From Paenibacillus sp. FSL H7-0331 (GTDB taxonomy: Bacteria; Bacillota; Bacilli; Paenibacillales; NBRC-103111), in assembly GCF_001956045.1 (NCBI RefSeq), contig NZ_MRTH01000020.1, positions 62,001-126,000 of the forward strand: a stretch of DNA of 64,000 nt, given 5' to 3'. How positions within the stretch are numbered: the stretch's first letter is position 1; each line of letters starts with the position of its first letter. Position numbers and translations under genes: made by a program. The notes beneath the pieces are model-generated. The model was not told where the DNA came from. It saw only the letters and a list, made by a program, of their open reading frames with translations, and did no database searches. Below, one piece after another: positions 55,702 to 63,582 of the stretch.

Positions 55702-56520
55702 ATGAAGCAAATTTGGGGTTGCTTATTCATGTGGACTTTTATTAGTTTTATGAGCTTTATGGCATTTCTAGCTTGCTTAATAGGGGGTATCGTCTCAACT
55801 TTCCAAAAGAATGGTTTACATACAAAATACTTTATTCTTACGGGATCCTTGTTAGTATTGTTCATCCTATTAGTAATCGCATCTCCCAAAACCAGTACAG
55901 ACTCTAACATTGTTGCTTCTGTCGCCCCAGTTCCTGCTCCAGGCAAAGCTGAATTGGATGCCGCCACCAAGAGTGCTAGTGCCGAGAAATCCCAAGCTAA
56001 GCTGAAATCAGAAACTGAAGCCAAGAAAAAAGTGGAGCAAAAGAACAATAACCTACCAGTATCACTGGGAATGTATCCTGAACAATTTCAAGTCGTCTTT
56101 AATGATATCGCTGGTAAGTTTCAGCCCGTCTTTAATATTGACTCCATAAATGTTGAAGAAGGCAACGCCGTGAATGCATTCTCTTACATGCTTAAAGATG
56201 AACTGGGTATTATAGGCTTGGTAAACAAGCATGACGGCAACTTGCAAAGCCTGGCAATAGCAGGTAAGGAAGACGGAAGCATAGATACAACTAAAGCGTT
56301 GACAACAGCCATTCACGTACTCATCAAAGTTACGAATGTAACCATGTCTTCTAAAGAAATAAGTGCTTTAATGGATGATCTGGGCATATTTGATGGTAAT
56401 GCCAAGAACTTGAATAAATCAATAATCCTGAATGGAGTAAGATATTCTACAGGTTATACTGAGAAATTCGGCGTGTCTCTTATGATTAGTAATGCGAATG
56501 ATGCTAATTATGCAAGATGA
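55702..56520 (+). CDS. membrane-anchored protein of unknown function
   Basis: A 272-residue protein. Two membrane segments occupy about residues 9-32 and 43-60 (ILTGSLLVLFILLVIAS). A Pro/Ala/Lys-rich, partly coiled linker (about 70-115) leads to an extracellular-looking domain of about 150 residues beginning LGMYPEQFQVVFNDIAGKF. That domain has alternating hydrophobic strands and no cysteine or catalytic signature. Similar anchored proteins occur in Paenibacillus, but I do not recognise a named family. The ribosome site is weak; ATG 55729 (MWTFISF) is an alternative start. It has no operon partner. Confidence 0.6.
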   Translation: MKQIWGCLFMWTFISFMSFMAFLACLIGGIVSTFQKNGLHTKYFILTGSLLVLFILLVIASPKTSTDSNIVASVAPVPAPGKAELDAATKSASAEKSQAKLKSETEAKKKVEQKNNNLPVSLGMYPEQFQVVFNDIAGKFQPVFNIDSINVEEGNAVNAFSYMLKDELGIIGLVNKHDGNLQSLAIAGKEDGSIDTTKALTTAIHVLIKVTNVTMSSKEISALMDDLGIFDGNAKNLNKSIILNGVRYSTGYTEKFGVSLMISNANDANYAR

Positions 56521-56734
56521 AGCTTTTAAAGACCAAGATCCTCGAAGCGGCATTTGTCCATATTCGGACGATTAAGGTTATTCAATGTAACGGAAATGAG
56601 TAGCGTGTAACTGATACCTGACTGATGACCCTATGTTTAAAATGGCACTTCACTTATATTAATGAAGTTAAAATTATTGAATCGTACAGGAAAAATGTGG
56701 AATGACCGTAACGCATAGGTTTTCTCTGCATAAT

Positions 56735-56772
56735 AAGAGCTGGCCAGATCGATCTGGCCAGCTCTTTGCCTT
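56735..56772 (+). terminator. perfect-palindrome terminator
   Basis: Positions 56735-56766 form a perfect 32-bp palindrome (arm AAGAGCTGGCCAGATC) and are followed by TGCCTTTTCTT. It lies in the 463-bp gap 56521-56983, which otherwise shows no gene. Confidence 0.7.
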
Positions 56773-56928
56773 TTCTTACTTCAAGCCGTTGATCCGCTCC
56801 TGATCGTGCCAAGAGCTGCGTCAATTGTAAGAAAAGGCCGCCATGAGTTCTAAAATAGAAGTAAGCGTCAAGAAGTCCCACCTGCGCATGTCATGAGGAC
56901 TTTTTGACGTTTACTTTTTAGTTGAGTT

Positions 56929-56968
56929 AAAGAGATCCCTTGCTTTTTCGCGAGGGATCTCTTTATTT
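56929..56968. terminator. bidirectional terminator
   Basis: A perfect 12-bp stem, AAAGAGATCCCT (56929-56940) and AGGGATCTCTTT (56953-56964), with a 12-nt loop. T-rich flanks lie on the plus side and A-rich on the other. It would end the minus-strand regulator gene that stops at 56984. Confidence 0.75.
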
Positions 56969-56983
56969 ATATAAATTATGGGG

Positions 56984-57835
56984 CTAAGGAGCGGCAGGCG
57001 AATTAATTTCATTCGATGACAAATATTTTTCTAATTTTAACCTTGTTTCTGCACGAGCCGTGTATATCATCACCCTCATATCAGGATCATTGGGGATTTG
57101 GAGGGTAATATGATCAAACTCCAGGTGGCCCATGGCAGGATGCTCCACTTCTTTATATCCTTCAAGAGAACCAGGGGCTTGATGCAGCAGCCATAGCTGG
57201 TTAAACTCAGGGCTTACCCGTTTAAGATCTTCAATTAATCCGTTAAATGACGAATCTTCAACGTAACGGGCTGATGCAGTGTGGAATTCCGCAATGATTC
57301 CTCGGGCGGTTTGTTCCCAATTACTGAAGCGTTTCTTCCATCCCGGGTTAGTAAAAAGTCGCCAGATTAAGTTGAAATCATGAGGCGGTGACGCTTCGGA
57401 AATAGAAAAAATCTCATCTGCAGCATCATTCCAGGCCACAAAATCCCAGCGTCTGCCCAAAACATATGCAGGATTCGGATTAAGGTCATCCAGCATCCTT
57501 TGGTAGGCTAATCCGATACCTTCTACTTGAGGAGACAAGTTAGGTGGCAATGATTCGCCCGCAAGAAAAAAAAGATGACGGCGTTCATTGGGACTAAGCC
57601 TTAGAGCCGTAGCAAGACTTTCCAGTACTTGTACTGATGGGTGGACATCACGTCCCTGCTCCAGCCATATGTACCAGGATGTGCCGATATTCGCCAGTTG
57701 TGCGACCTCTTCCCGACGTAATCCGGCTGTTCGGCGGCGAGTGCCAACCGGTAATCCTACATCATCCGGAGAAAGGCTGGACCTCCGTTTACGCAAAAAA
57801 TCACCTAGAGCTGAGCGGCGCTCGCTATCGTTCAT
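56984..57835 (-). CDS. XRE-family regulator with MmyB-like ligand-binding domain
   Basis: A 283-residue regulator. The N-terminal helix-turn-helix (about 1-80) contains LRREEVAQLANIGTSWYIWLEQGRDVHPS, in part. The C-terminal 180 residues match the MmyB-type ligand-binding domain (PF17765), with YVLGRRWDFVAWNDAA and HPAMGHLEFDHITLQIP. Such regulators bind fatty acids or similar effectors and control a neighbouring oxidoreductase. It is divergent from the SDR gene (134 bp apart), a common pairing. GGAGGGG precedes ATG 57835. Confidence 0.9.
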   Translation of the reverse strand: MNDSERRSALGDFLRKRRSSLSPDDVGLPVGTRRRTAGLRREEVAQLANIGTSWYIWLEQGRDVHPSVQVLESLATALRLSPNERRHLFFLAGESLPPNLSPQVEGIGLAYQRMLDDLNPNPAYVLGRRWDFVAWNDAADEIFSISEASPPHDFNLIWRLFTNPGWKKRFSNWEQTARGIIAEFHTASARYVEDSSFNGLIEDLKRVSPEFNQLWLLHQAPGSLEGYKEVEHPAMGHLEFDHITLQIPNDPDMRVMIYTARAETRLKLEKYLSSNEINSPAAP

Positions 57836-57969
57836 TTCAACCCCTCCTTAATCCTAGTACTAATAAACCTATGATCAAGCAGCATCTCGTCACAAGTGTA
57901 TTATGAAATTATACTCAAGAATAGAAATTGCTTCAATCAATACCAATACCAATTTAAAGGAGATAGGTC

Positions 57970-58764
57970 ATGCAAACAACAACTCGTCAAAAAAACAATA
58001 ATTGTGAGGGAATGCTTAGCAATAAGGTAGCTCTGGTTACAGGTGCCAGCCGAGGCATCGGAGCAGCCGCAGCCAAACTCTTCGCCGAAGAAGGCGCGTT
58101 GATTACGCTCATCGCAAGAACTGAAGAAGCACTACGCTCTGTAGTAGAGGATATTACCGCGAAAGGAGGGAGAGCCGATTACATTGTCGCCGATCTGGCC
58201 AATTCCGCGAGCATCGAACGGGCGGTTCAAATGACAGTAGAACGTCACGGCCGCCTCGATATAGCGTTCAATAACGTCGGTATCTTGATCCCCGTATCGC
58301 CCCTAGCAGAGGTCAAAGAAGAAGATTTCGACCTTCTTAATGCTGTAAATTACAAAGGTATCTGGGTAGCAATGAAAGCTGAAATCAAAGCTATGCTCAG
58401 TACCGCTGGCGCCGGTGCCATTCTCAATAACAGCAGCGTGGGCAGCTTTATAGGAAATCCGGGGTTGTCTGCATACGCAGCCTCCAAACGGGCTGTTAAT
58501 AGTCTAACCGAAACGGCCGCCATTGAATACGGGCCTGCTGGCATTCGGGTGAACGCAATTGCACCTGGCACCACCATGACGGAGATGATCGAGCAATGGG
58601 TTGCTCAAGATCCGGCAATTATCGAAAAAAACAACTCATTGACGCCTCTTAGACGTGCTGCCGATCCTAATGAGATTGCGCAAGCGGCTGCCTGGCTTCT
58701 GAGCGATCATGCCTCTTATATAACCGGCGTCGTGCTCCCGGTGGACGGCGGCAGAAGAGCCTGA
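57970..58764 (+). CDS. short-chain dehydrogenase/reductase
   Basis: A 264-residue classical SDR. TGASRGIG (25-32) binds the cofactor; NNVG (101-104) is the usual NNAG with one change; the catalytic residues are Ser155/156, Tyr169 and Lys173 (YAASK). The C terminus ITGVVLPVDGG is standard. Arg at the end of strand 2 (IARTEE) suggests NADPH. AAAGGAGATAG precedes ATG 57970. It is divergent from the MmyB-type regulator, which probably controls it. The substrate is unknown. Confidence 0.9.
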   Translation: MQTTTRQKNNNCEGMLSNKVALVTGASRGIGAAAAKLFAEEGALITLIARTEEALRSVVEDITAKGGRADYIVADLANSASIERAVQMTVERHGRLDIAFNNVGILIPVSPLAEVKEEDFDLLNAVNYKGIWVAMKAEIKAMLSTAGAGAILNNSSVGSFIGNPGLSAYAASKRAVNSLTETAAIEYGPAGIRVNAIAPGTTMTEMIEQWVAQDPAIIEKNNSLTPLRRAADPNEIAQAAAWLLSDHASYITGVVLPVDGGRRA

Positions 58765-58776
58765 TCCCGGCAAAGC

Positions 58777-58816
58777 GGGTGCCCCAAAAGGTCCCTTGAC
58801 CTGGGGCACCCTTTTG
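58777..58816 (+). terminator. rho-independent terminator
   Basis: A perfect 10-bp stem, GGGTGCCCCA and TGGGGCACCC, with a 15-nt loop, followed by TTTTG. It ends the SDR gene. Confidence 0.88.
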
Positions 58817-59723
58817 TATGCTATGAGATACACGTGAACGAACCCTTCCTTCAAACGCTGCTACACCAATTACAAATCTGGCAAAAGATGCAGCTTCCAC
58901 TTCTCCTCAGAGCTGCAGGATAACCATGAGTTTGTACAGATGATGAATCATTTGTACGTTATCAGAATAAATGACGAACACGGGATACTTCATGATTCCA
59001 TGCGGGTTTAGGCGGGACAGTACCATGATAAAAATGTTGAAAACACGCATATCAAGATGCGAAGAATCTTTGCGTTAAAACGTTGCGTTACCAAGCTTTA
59101 AAGATGTTTGCAGGAGTTACAAGGAAATCAAAAAAAACGCAATTTCAAAGGGTTTTGGGTGTAGTGAATCCGAAAAGTTTAATAACATATCTTTACGAAA
59201 ATAGAACGAGTGGATAGCTAATCAAAAAGGCCGGAGTAATTGCCCCCGGCCTTTTTGTTATGCCTTGCCTTAATAATCGACCGAAAGGTGTTTGCCTAAC
59301 TTCACGACAAAGAAAAGAGCCTAACAGAATAAGCTTGAAAAGAGGCTATCCCAAAAGTCACGGGGACATCCCTATTTTCAAAAGTCAAACAAAAGAAATC
59401 AACATCGCCGGTGGCCGACAAACAACTTTGTCTTCTTTGTCATTCGGAGAATAGCAACAGCTGTTCTTGTCATACTCATATTAACAGAACCTAAACAGCA
59501 GGAGCAAAATTAAGCTGATGTTAATCTATTCGTTTAGGCTCCGTTTCGATGAGGCTGGTAGGATAGGAAATGAGCATCCTATTGGAACCGCGACGAATCT
59601 GTTGGCTTATCGTACAAGGTGTTCCGTGATATCGCCTGGGGCTTGCCCAGCAAGAGATCCCAAGAGCGAGATGAGCTAAGTGTTATTTTTTATGGGTAAT
59701 TACCAGAAGGAGCTTATACGCAG
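58817..59723. other. gene-poor degraded region
   Basis: About 900 bp without a supported gene. A terminator-type hairpin (AAAAAGGCCGG with CCGGCCTTTTT) lies at 59224-59257. Around 59340 the sequence GAGGCTATCCCAAAAGTCA resembles an insertion-sequence end, but no partner end or transposase was found. Short open frames (for example 59260-59454) have no ribosome site and no recognisable content. Confidence 0.5.
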
Positions 59724-60047
59724 ATGAAAAAAATTAGCGCTTTATTTATTTTCCTATTCTTGCTTACTTCTATATTCTCCTCCGTTCATGCAGCAGAGAA
59801 AGCCTTGTTCATGTGGCTAAATATCATTTCACTAGAAGGAGCTTATATGCAGATGAAAAAAATTAGCGCTTTATTTCTTTCCCTATTCTTGTTTACTTCT
59901 GTATTCTCTTCCATTCATGCAGCAGAGGAAACCTTGTCTATATGGCTAAATGGCGAGCAAATCCAGTTCAGCAAGTTCGAACCCATAATAGATAATGATG
60001 TGACACTCCAGATCCATTTGTGGGAAAAAATTGGTCCGCTTCTATGA
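59724..60047 (+). pseudogene. truncated secreted protein with tandemly duplicated signal peptide
   Basis: The frame begins MKKISALFIFLFLLTSIFSS, then VHAAEKALFMWLN, and 132 bp later repeats MKKISALFLSLFLFTSVFSS, then IHAAEETLSIWLNGEQIQF. The ribosome site AGAAGGAGC is duplicated with it, so a second start at 59856 is equally good. What follows (PIIDNDVTL) matches the start of the copper amine oxidase N-terminal-like domain common in Paenibacillus exported proteins, which normally continues VPLRALFE. Here it diverges at once and stops, so the domain is cut off. Confidence 0.6.
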
Positions 60048-60137
60048 AAGACGCGATTCTTTTGTCATGGGGGCGCCCAACAAACGACAGTGTTTACGAC
60101 TCCCATCTATTTTTTTGCAAGACGCTCCTAAACCTAT

Positions 60138-60247
60138 TTGGTCAATCCGAGGAGAGCGTGGAAATCGCGACCTTCCTTGCTTCAGACCGGGCGGTATACA
60201 TCACAAGCTCCAATTACGTGGTCGACGACGGCGCGTCCGCCTGGTAG
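60138..60247 (+). pseudogene. SDR C-terminal remnant
   Basis: The frame ending at 60245-60247 reads GQSEESVEIATFLASDRAVYITSSNYVVDDGASAW, shown here in two parts: EIATFLASDRAVYITSS and NYVVDDGASAW. That is the end of a classical short-chain dehydrogenase (usually ITG.NYVVDGG). No active-site region precedes it. It is joined directly to the truncated secreted-protein ORF, which indicates a deletion junction. Confidence 0.75.
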
Positions 60248-60303
60248 CACGCTGGGGGCTCGGGCAATTAAAATTTAAATAAAATAACGATTAAACTGCA
60301 CCT

Positions 60304-60337
60304 AAACATTGCCCATAAAGCAATGTTTTTTTATTTT
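60304..60337 (+). terminator. rho-independent terminator
   Basis: A perfect 9-bp stem, AAACATTGC and GCAATGTTT, with a 7-nt loop and a long T-rich tail. It probably served the lost SDR gene. Confidence 0.85.
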
Positions 60338-60987
60338 GAATCATTCGTGCGCGGGAATGGAATAAAGTTTTGCTCCTTTATGACATCAAGTTCTTGTCAA
60401 AGGGGATCTTCTGGAATAATGAGCCTTTCTTGGTACCCCAAGTGCCGGTTAGGGCTAGAAAGGATAGGTTTGTCTTGCATTTTGCCGGTTGTGTGAGGGG
60501 GCCATTCGATAGTTTTTATCTATAGTAATAATAGAAACAACGATATTGATTACTTTTCGGGACAAGGTTAAGATAAGGAAACCCTTTGAGGAGGGTGGAA
60601 GCATAGACATTTGGCATCTATCGTTTATGGAGCTATCCATACGTATAGTTTTACCCGCTACTAGCCGCAATATGCAGGAGATTAATTGGTTTTGAGCGGG
60701 AATGGAGCCATCAAGCTGACAAAGGATAATAAGGGTATTCCGCTTATACTCTTCAATTTCCGCTTCGTATGGGATTCATGTCCCACGGGTCTTTTGTATA
60801 ATCAGAAACCTTCGTTCTTCAATTGTGAGTATACCCAATGAATCATGTTTCTATTTATATAGAGGGTGATCGGCTAACTGGTTCATCGAAGGTATATTAT
60901 CACCAGTAGAGAGGACCTGCTTGCCAATAAGCATTTTAATTTGCTAGTTAATTGGATAATACAATACAAAGAAAGTGGTGACTTTTT
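60338..60987. other. intergenic region without a supported gene
   Basis: About 650 bp. The longest open frame (60455-60670, minus strand) has no ribosome site and no recognisable motif. The last 60 bp are AT-rich and should contain the promoter of the TehA-like gene, but no clear -35/-10 pair is visible. Confidence 0.5.
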
Positions 60988-61971
60988 ATGCAAACATTAG
61001 CTGCCGTACAGAAACAAAGAAGCATCGGATCCGTGCAATTCCTGCCAGTTAATTTATTCGGGGCAGTTATGGGTATTTCTGGTTTGTCTTTGGCATGGCG
61101 ACAAGCGAGCAAGCTATTTGGCACTTCCCCCGTCATCGCTGATATTATTGGAATTGTTGCGGTTCTTATGTTTATCGTGTTAAGCATAGGTTATATTTCT
61201 AAATGGGTTTTGTACCCTCAGAAAGTGGTAGGCGAATTTACGCATCCTATCTCAGGAAACTTTTTTGGTACGATCACGATTGCGATTCTATTGCTTTCTT
61301 CCGTGTTAGGTACCTACAGCCAATTATTAGGCCAAGCTTTTTGGATTTTCGGTACAGCGACCACTTTAGTGCTTAGTTTTGTCTTCGTTTCACGATTGTT
61401 AAAGGGGAATCAAGAACCAGGAAATGCGGTTCCTCCATGGCTTATTCCTGGGGTGGCTACAATCGACGTGTCCGTCGCTGGCGGAACGATGCCGTTTCCT
61501 TGGGCGCATGAAATTAATCTGTTGTCCTTAGCGATCGGCGGAATTGTTGCTTTAGTTTTCTTTACTTTGATCGTATCCAGATTGATCCATCAGGCTCCAC
61601 TGCCAGCTGGATTAACGCCTTCCTTGATCATTATGATTGCACCGTTTGAGGTTGGCTTTCTTGGCTATACGAATATCATGCAACGAATTGATCAGTTCGC
61701 ATCTATCTTGTTTTACTTTGGCTTGTTTTTATTCATGGTCCTGTTTTTTAAAGTCTTCAAAAAGTCTGTACCGTTCGGTGCTTCTTGGTGGGCTGTAAGC
61801 TTTCCGATGGCTGCGCTTAGCAATGCCGCTTTGAAGTATGCGATGTTCGTGCAGTCCTGGCTGTTAATCGCTATCGCCGCGGTCATTCTGGCATTGGTTA
61901 GTTTTGTTCTGATCGTTCTGTTTATTCGAACGCTTAACATTTTGTTCAATGGCAAATTGCTTAATGGATAA
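60988..61971 (+). CDS. TDT-family membrane protein (TehA/SLAC1-like)
   Basis: A 327-residue integral membrane protein with about ten membrane helices and short loops, as in the TehA/SLAC1 anion-channel and dicarboxylate-transporter family. It begins with a short cytosolic N terminus, then VNLFGAVMGISGLSLAWRQA, the conserved first-helix motif. PPWLIPGVATIDVSVAG and APFEVGFLGYTN also fit the family. Substrates may be small anions, tellurite or C4-dicarboxylates. AAAGTGGTGA precedes ATG 60988. It is a single gene with a terminator-type hairpin downstream. Confidence 0.85.
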   Translation: MQTLAAVQKQRSIGSVQFLPVNLFGAVMGISGLSLAWRQASKLFGTSPVIADIIGIVAVLMFIVLSIGYISKWVLYPQKVVGEFTHPISGNFFGTITIAILLLSSVLGTYSQLLGQAFWIFGTATTLVLSFVFVSRLLKGNQEPGNAVPPWLIPGVATIDVSVAGGTMPFPWAHEINLLSLAIGGIVALVFFTLIVSRLIHQAPLPAGLTPSLIIMIAPFEVGFLGYTNIMQRIDQFASILFYFGLFLFMVLFFKVFKKSVPFGASWWAVSFPMAALSNAALKYAMFVQSWLLIAIAAVILALVSFVLIVLFIRTLNILFNGKLLNG

Positions 61972-62030
61972 GATAAGTTCATGTTTCCAATAAAGGCGTA
62001 GGTAATCGTATACAGATTAGTTCGTCATGA

Positions 62031-62066
62031 GTCCCTTTTCGAAATCTCGGAAAGGGACATTTATAT
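62031..62066 (+). terminator. terminator after the TehA-like gene
   Basis: GTCCCTTT pairs with AAAGGGAC around a loop of about 12 nt (62031-62058), followed by ATTTATATTT. Confidence 0.7.
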
Positions 62067-62093
62067 TTGGTTTTACTAAGAATTGCTTCGGAT

Positions 62094-62417
62094 CGGCTAC
62101 AGTAAGTTGGACAGATAAATTGAGGGCTAGTAGAATAGGCCATTAGACAAGGAGCGAAACTACTATGCCCAAAGAAAGACGTAAATTCACAGACGAATTC
62201 AAAAGCCAGATGGTATAATTTGAGCGCATCAGCCTTAGATCGGTGGATTAAACAAAGTCAAAACTCAGGAACGTTCACGGAGAAGGCCAATCGTACTCCT
62301 GAGGAAAAAGAGCTCATCACCCTTCGTAAAGAAAATCAACGGCTGACGCTCTTGGAGGACCCGGATTATGCGGAATGTCTATTGATGAATCGAGAGCAAG
62401 TCAGTAACCGTGGATAA
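62094..62417 (+). mobile_element. IS3-family remnant: left end and broken orfA
   Basis: TGGACAGATAAATTG and its surroundings (about 62100-62120) resemble an IS3-family left inverted repeat. The orfA start MPKERRKFTDEFKSQMV (62165 onward) hits a stop at 62216-62218. The reading then resumes in another frame with SASALDRWIKQSQNSGTF, then RTPEEKELITLRKENQRL, with the intervening helix-turn-helix part deleted. The expected leucine-zipper tail and orfB are absent; the frame drifts into unrelated sequence and ends at 62417. Confidence 0.8.
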
Positions 62418-62750
62418 ATGATCAAGACAAAGGTAATGGAATTGATCTGAATAACAGAAGGGGGTATCCCAAACTACCATGGCCTGACAGCCACCACTAT
62501 GAATGAAAATGTCTATGCTTGTGAATCTATTTAATCCGTAATGGAACTGTCACAATAACATAGAGAAACATGAAATGGTTTCTGCAAGAGGTTCTTCAGA
62601 GTGTCACCGTTCGCCCCATGAGCTTGGCGTTCAGAAGAATAAGGGTTTGCTCGGCATCGTGATTTTGGTAATATTCCATTAGGCAGGAAAACGGACAGTC
62701 CTTCTTCCTGCCAAGATGGCCAAATGAACGGGACGAGGTGGACCGAACTT
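62418..62750 (+). other. intergenic region before the MmcQ-type gene
   Basis: No gene seen. A hairpin with arms GGCAGGAA (62682-62689) and TTCCTGCC (62705-62712) lies about 40 bp before the MmcQ start, without a T run. GGGGTATCCCAAACTAC at about 62462 again resembles an insertion-sequence edge. Confidence 0.4.
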
Positions 62751-63110
62751 ATGAATCATGAACAATTAATTGAGCTAGGGCTCAGCTACTACGGCACCAG
62801 CCTAAGGTATCCGTTCGACCCGCATATGCCGGTCCTGTATGTCCGCAATAAAATGTTCGCTTTGCTCGGCAATCAGCAGGGCGTGGAGAGCATCAATCTG
62901 AAAACATCACCAGACGAAGCTTGGCTGCAGCGCGAGAGCTATCCCGGGGTTGTCATTCCCGGGTACCACATGAACAAGACTCACTGGAATACCGTTATTC
63001 TTAACGGTACGGTGCCTGAAGACGTCATTGTAACGATGCTTTGGGAATCCTACCAGCTCGTCGTCGCCAAGCTCCCGAAATCGGAGCGGCAAGGACTTAT
63101 AGGATTGTAG
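62751..63110 (+). CDS. MmcQ/YjbR-family DNA-binding-like protein
   Basis: A 119-residue cytosolic protein with the CyaY-like MmcQ/YjbR fold: N-terminal helix, then YPFDPHMPVLYVRNKMFALL, then INLKTSPDEA and the late HMNKTHWNTVIL, SYQLVVAKLPK. These match the family's conserved K-T-HWNTV motif. The biochemical role is unknown; relatives are called DNA-binding on fold grounds only. GAGGTGG lies 9 nt before ATG 62751, so I prefer it to ATG 62724. A long hairpin follows. Confidence 0.85.
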   Translation: MNHEQLIELGLSYYGTSLRYPFDPHMPVLYVRNKMFALLGNQQGVESINLKTSPDEAWLQRESYPGVVIPGYHMNKTHWNTVILNGTVPEDVIVTMLWESYQLVVAKLPKSERQGLIGL

Positions 63111-63140
63111 GCGAGAGGTACGATCCGAAGTCCGACCCGA

Positions 63141-63190
63141 AAGAACAAGATGACGCGCGCTGGTAAAGCGTCTGCATCTTGTTCTTGTTA
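63141..63190 (+). terminator. hairpin after the MmcQ-type gene
   Basis: A 12-bp perfect outer stem, AAGAACAAGATG and CATCTTGTTCTT, with inner pairing GACGC/GCGTC. It probably ends the gene although only a short T-rich tract follows. Confidence 0.7.
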
Positions 63191-63254
63191 ACCGAGCCAA
63201 AATCTCCTTAGCGTTTATTTCTGTTAAATCGTTAGCTGAATGGGAAAAAACTTG

Positions 63255-63427
63255 TGTTATACTAAAAGATGGAAAATGACAAAAGTAGAACAGGCAAAAG
63301 GAGAAGTTCTGTCCAAGACACCTGGAAGAGACAGCGGGGAGTGGTGCATCGAAGCACACCCAGGCAAACGGAATGTTAAGCTTTTCATGAAGAACGAACG
63401 CTCCTGCCACCGGGGGGCGTTTTTTTG
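63255..63427 (+). ncRNA. candidate small RNA transcription unit
   Basis: A perfect extended -10 (TGTTATACT, 63255-63263) is followed after about 160 nt by a strong terminator: AACGCTCC pairs with GGGGCGTT, then seven T (63397-63427). The segment between can form local hairpins (CTGTC with GACAG near 63313-63339; GTGGTGC with GCACACC near 63341-63362). An 82-codon open frame crosses it but has no ribosome site and no recognisable content. It fits no riboswitch consensus I know. The -35 region is poor. Confidence 0.4.
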
Positions 63428-63457
63428 TGCGACTGGCCATGAGGCTGCTTTTCCCGA

Positions 63458-63486
63458 TTGTCAATGCCTGGCACGGGTGCTAGACT
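63458..63486 (+). promoter_or_regulatory. promoter of the eCIS-like gene
   Basis: TTGTCA (63458-63463), a 17-bp spacer ending TGC, and TAGACT (63481-63486) form a good vegetative promoter with an extended -10. Transcription would start near 63493, about 90 nt before the ATG. Confidence 0.7.
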
Positions 63487-63582
63487 GAATGGGACAACAA
63501 GGATAGATCGACAAGTAGAGATCGGGTGGGATCGCGCGGCAGGTAACCAAATTCAGACTTTTTTAATGAAAAGAGGGAACTT

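Noticed and set aside
56654..56881. 75-codon minus-strand frame around the perfect palindrome
   Set aside because: It runs through a terminator palindrome, has no ribosome site and shows no family resemblance.
59260..59454. 64-codon plus-strand frame in the degraded zone
   Set aside because: Begins directly after a terminator without a ribosome site; low-complexity polar sequence.
60455..60670. 71-codon minus-strand frame in the gap before the TehA-like gene
   Set aside because: No ribosome site, no hydrophobic or catalytic pattern, no neighbours in the same orientation.
63270..63400. Possible glycine-type or other known riboswitch before the eCIS-like gene
   Set aside because: AGGCAAAAGGA and AGGCAAACGGA recall pieces of glycine aptamers, but the CCGAAGG-type core is missing, and the terminator is followed by a separate promoter.
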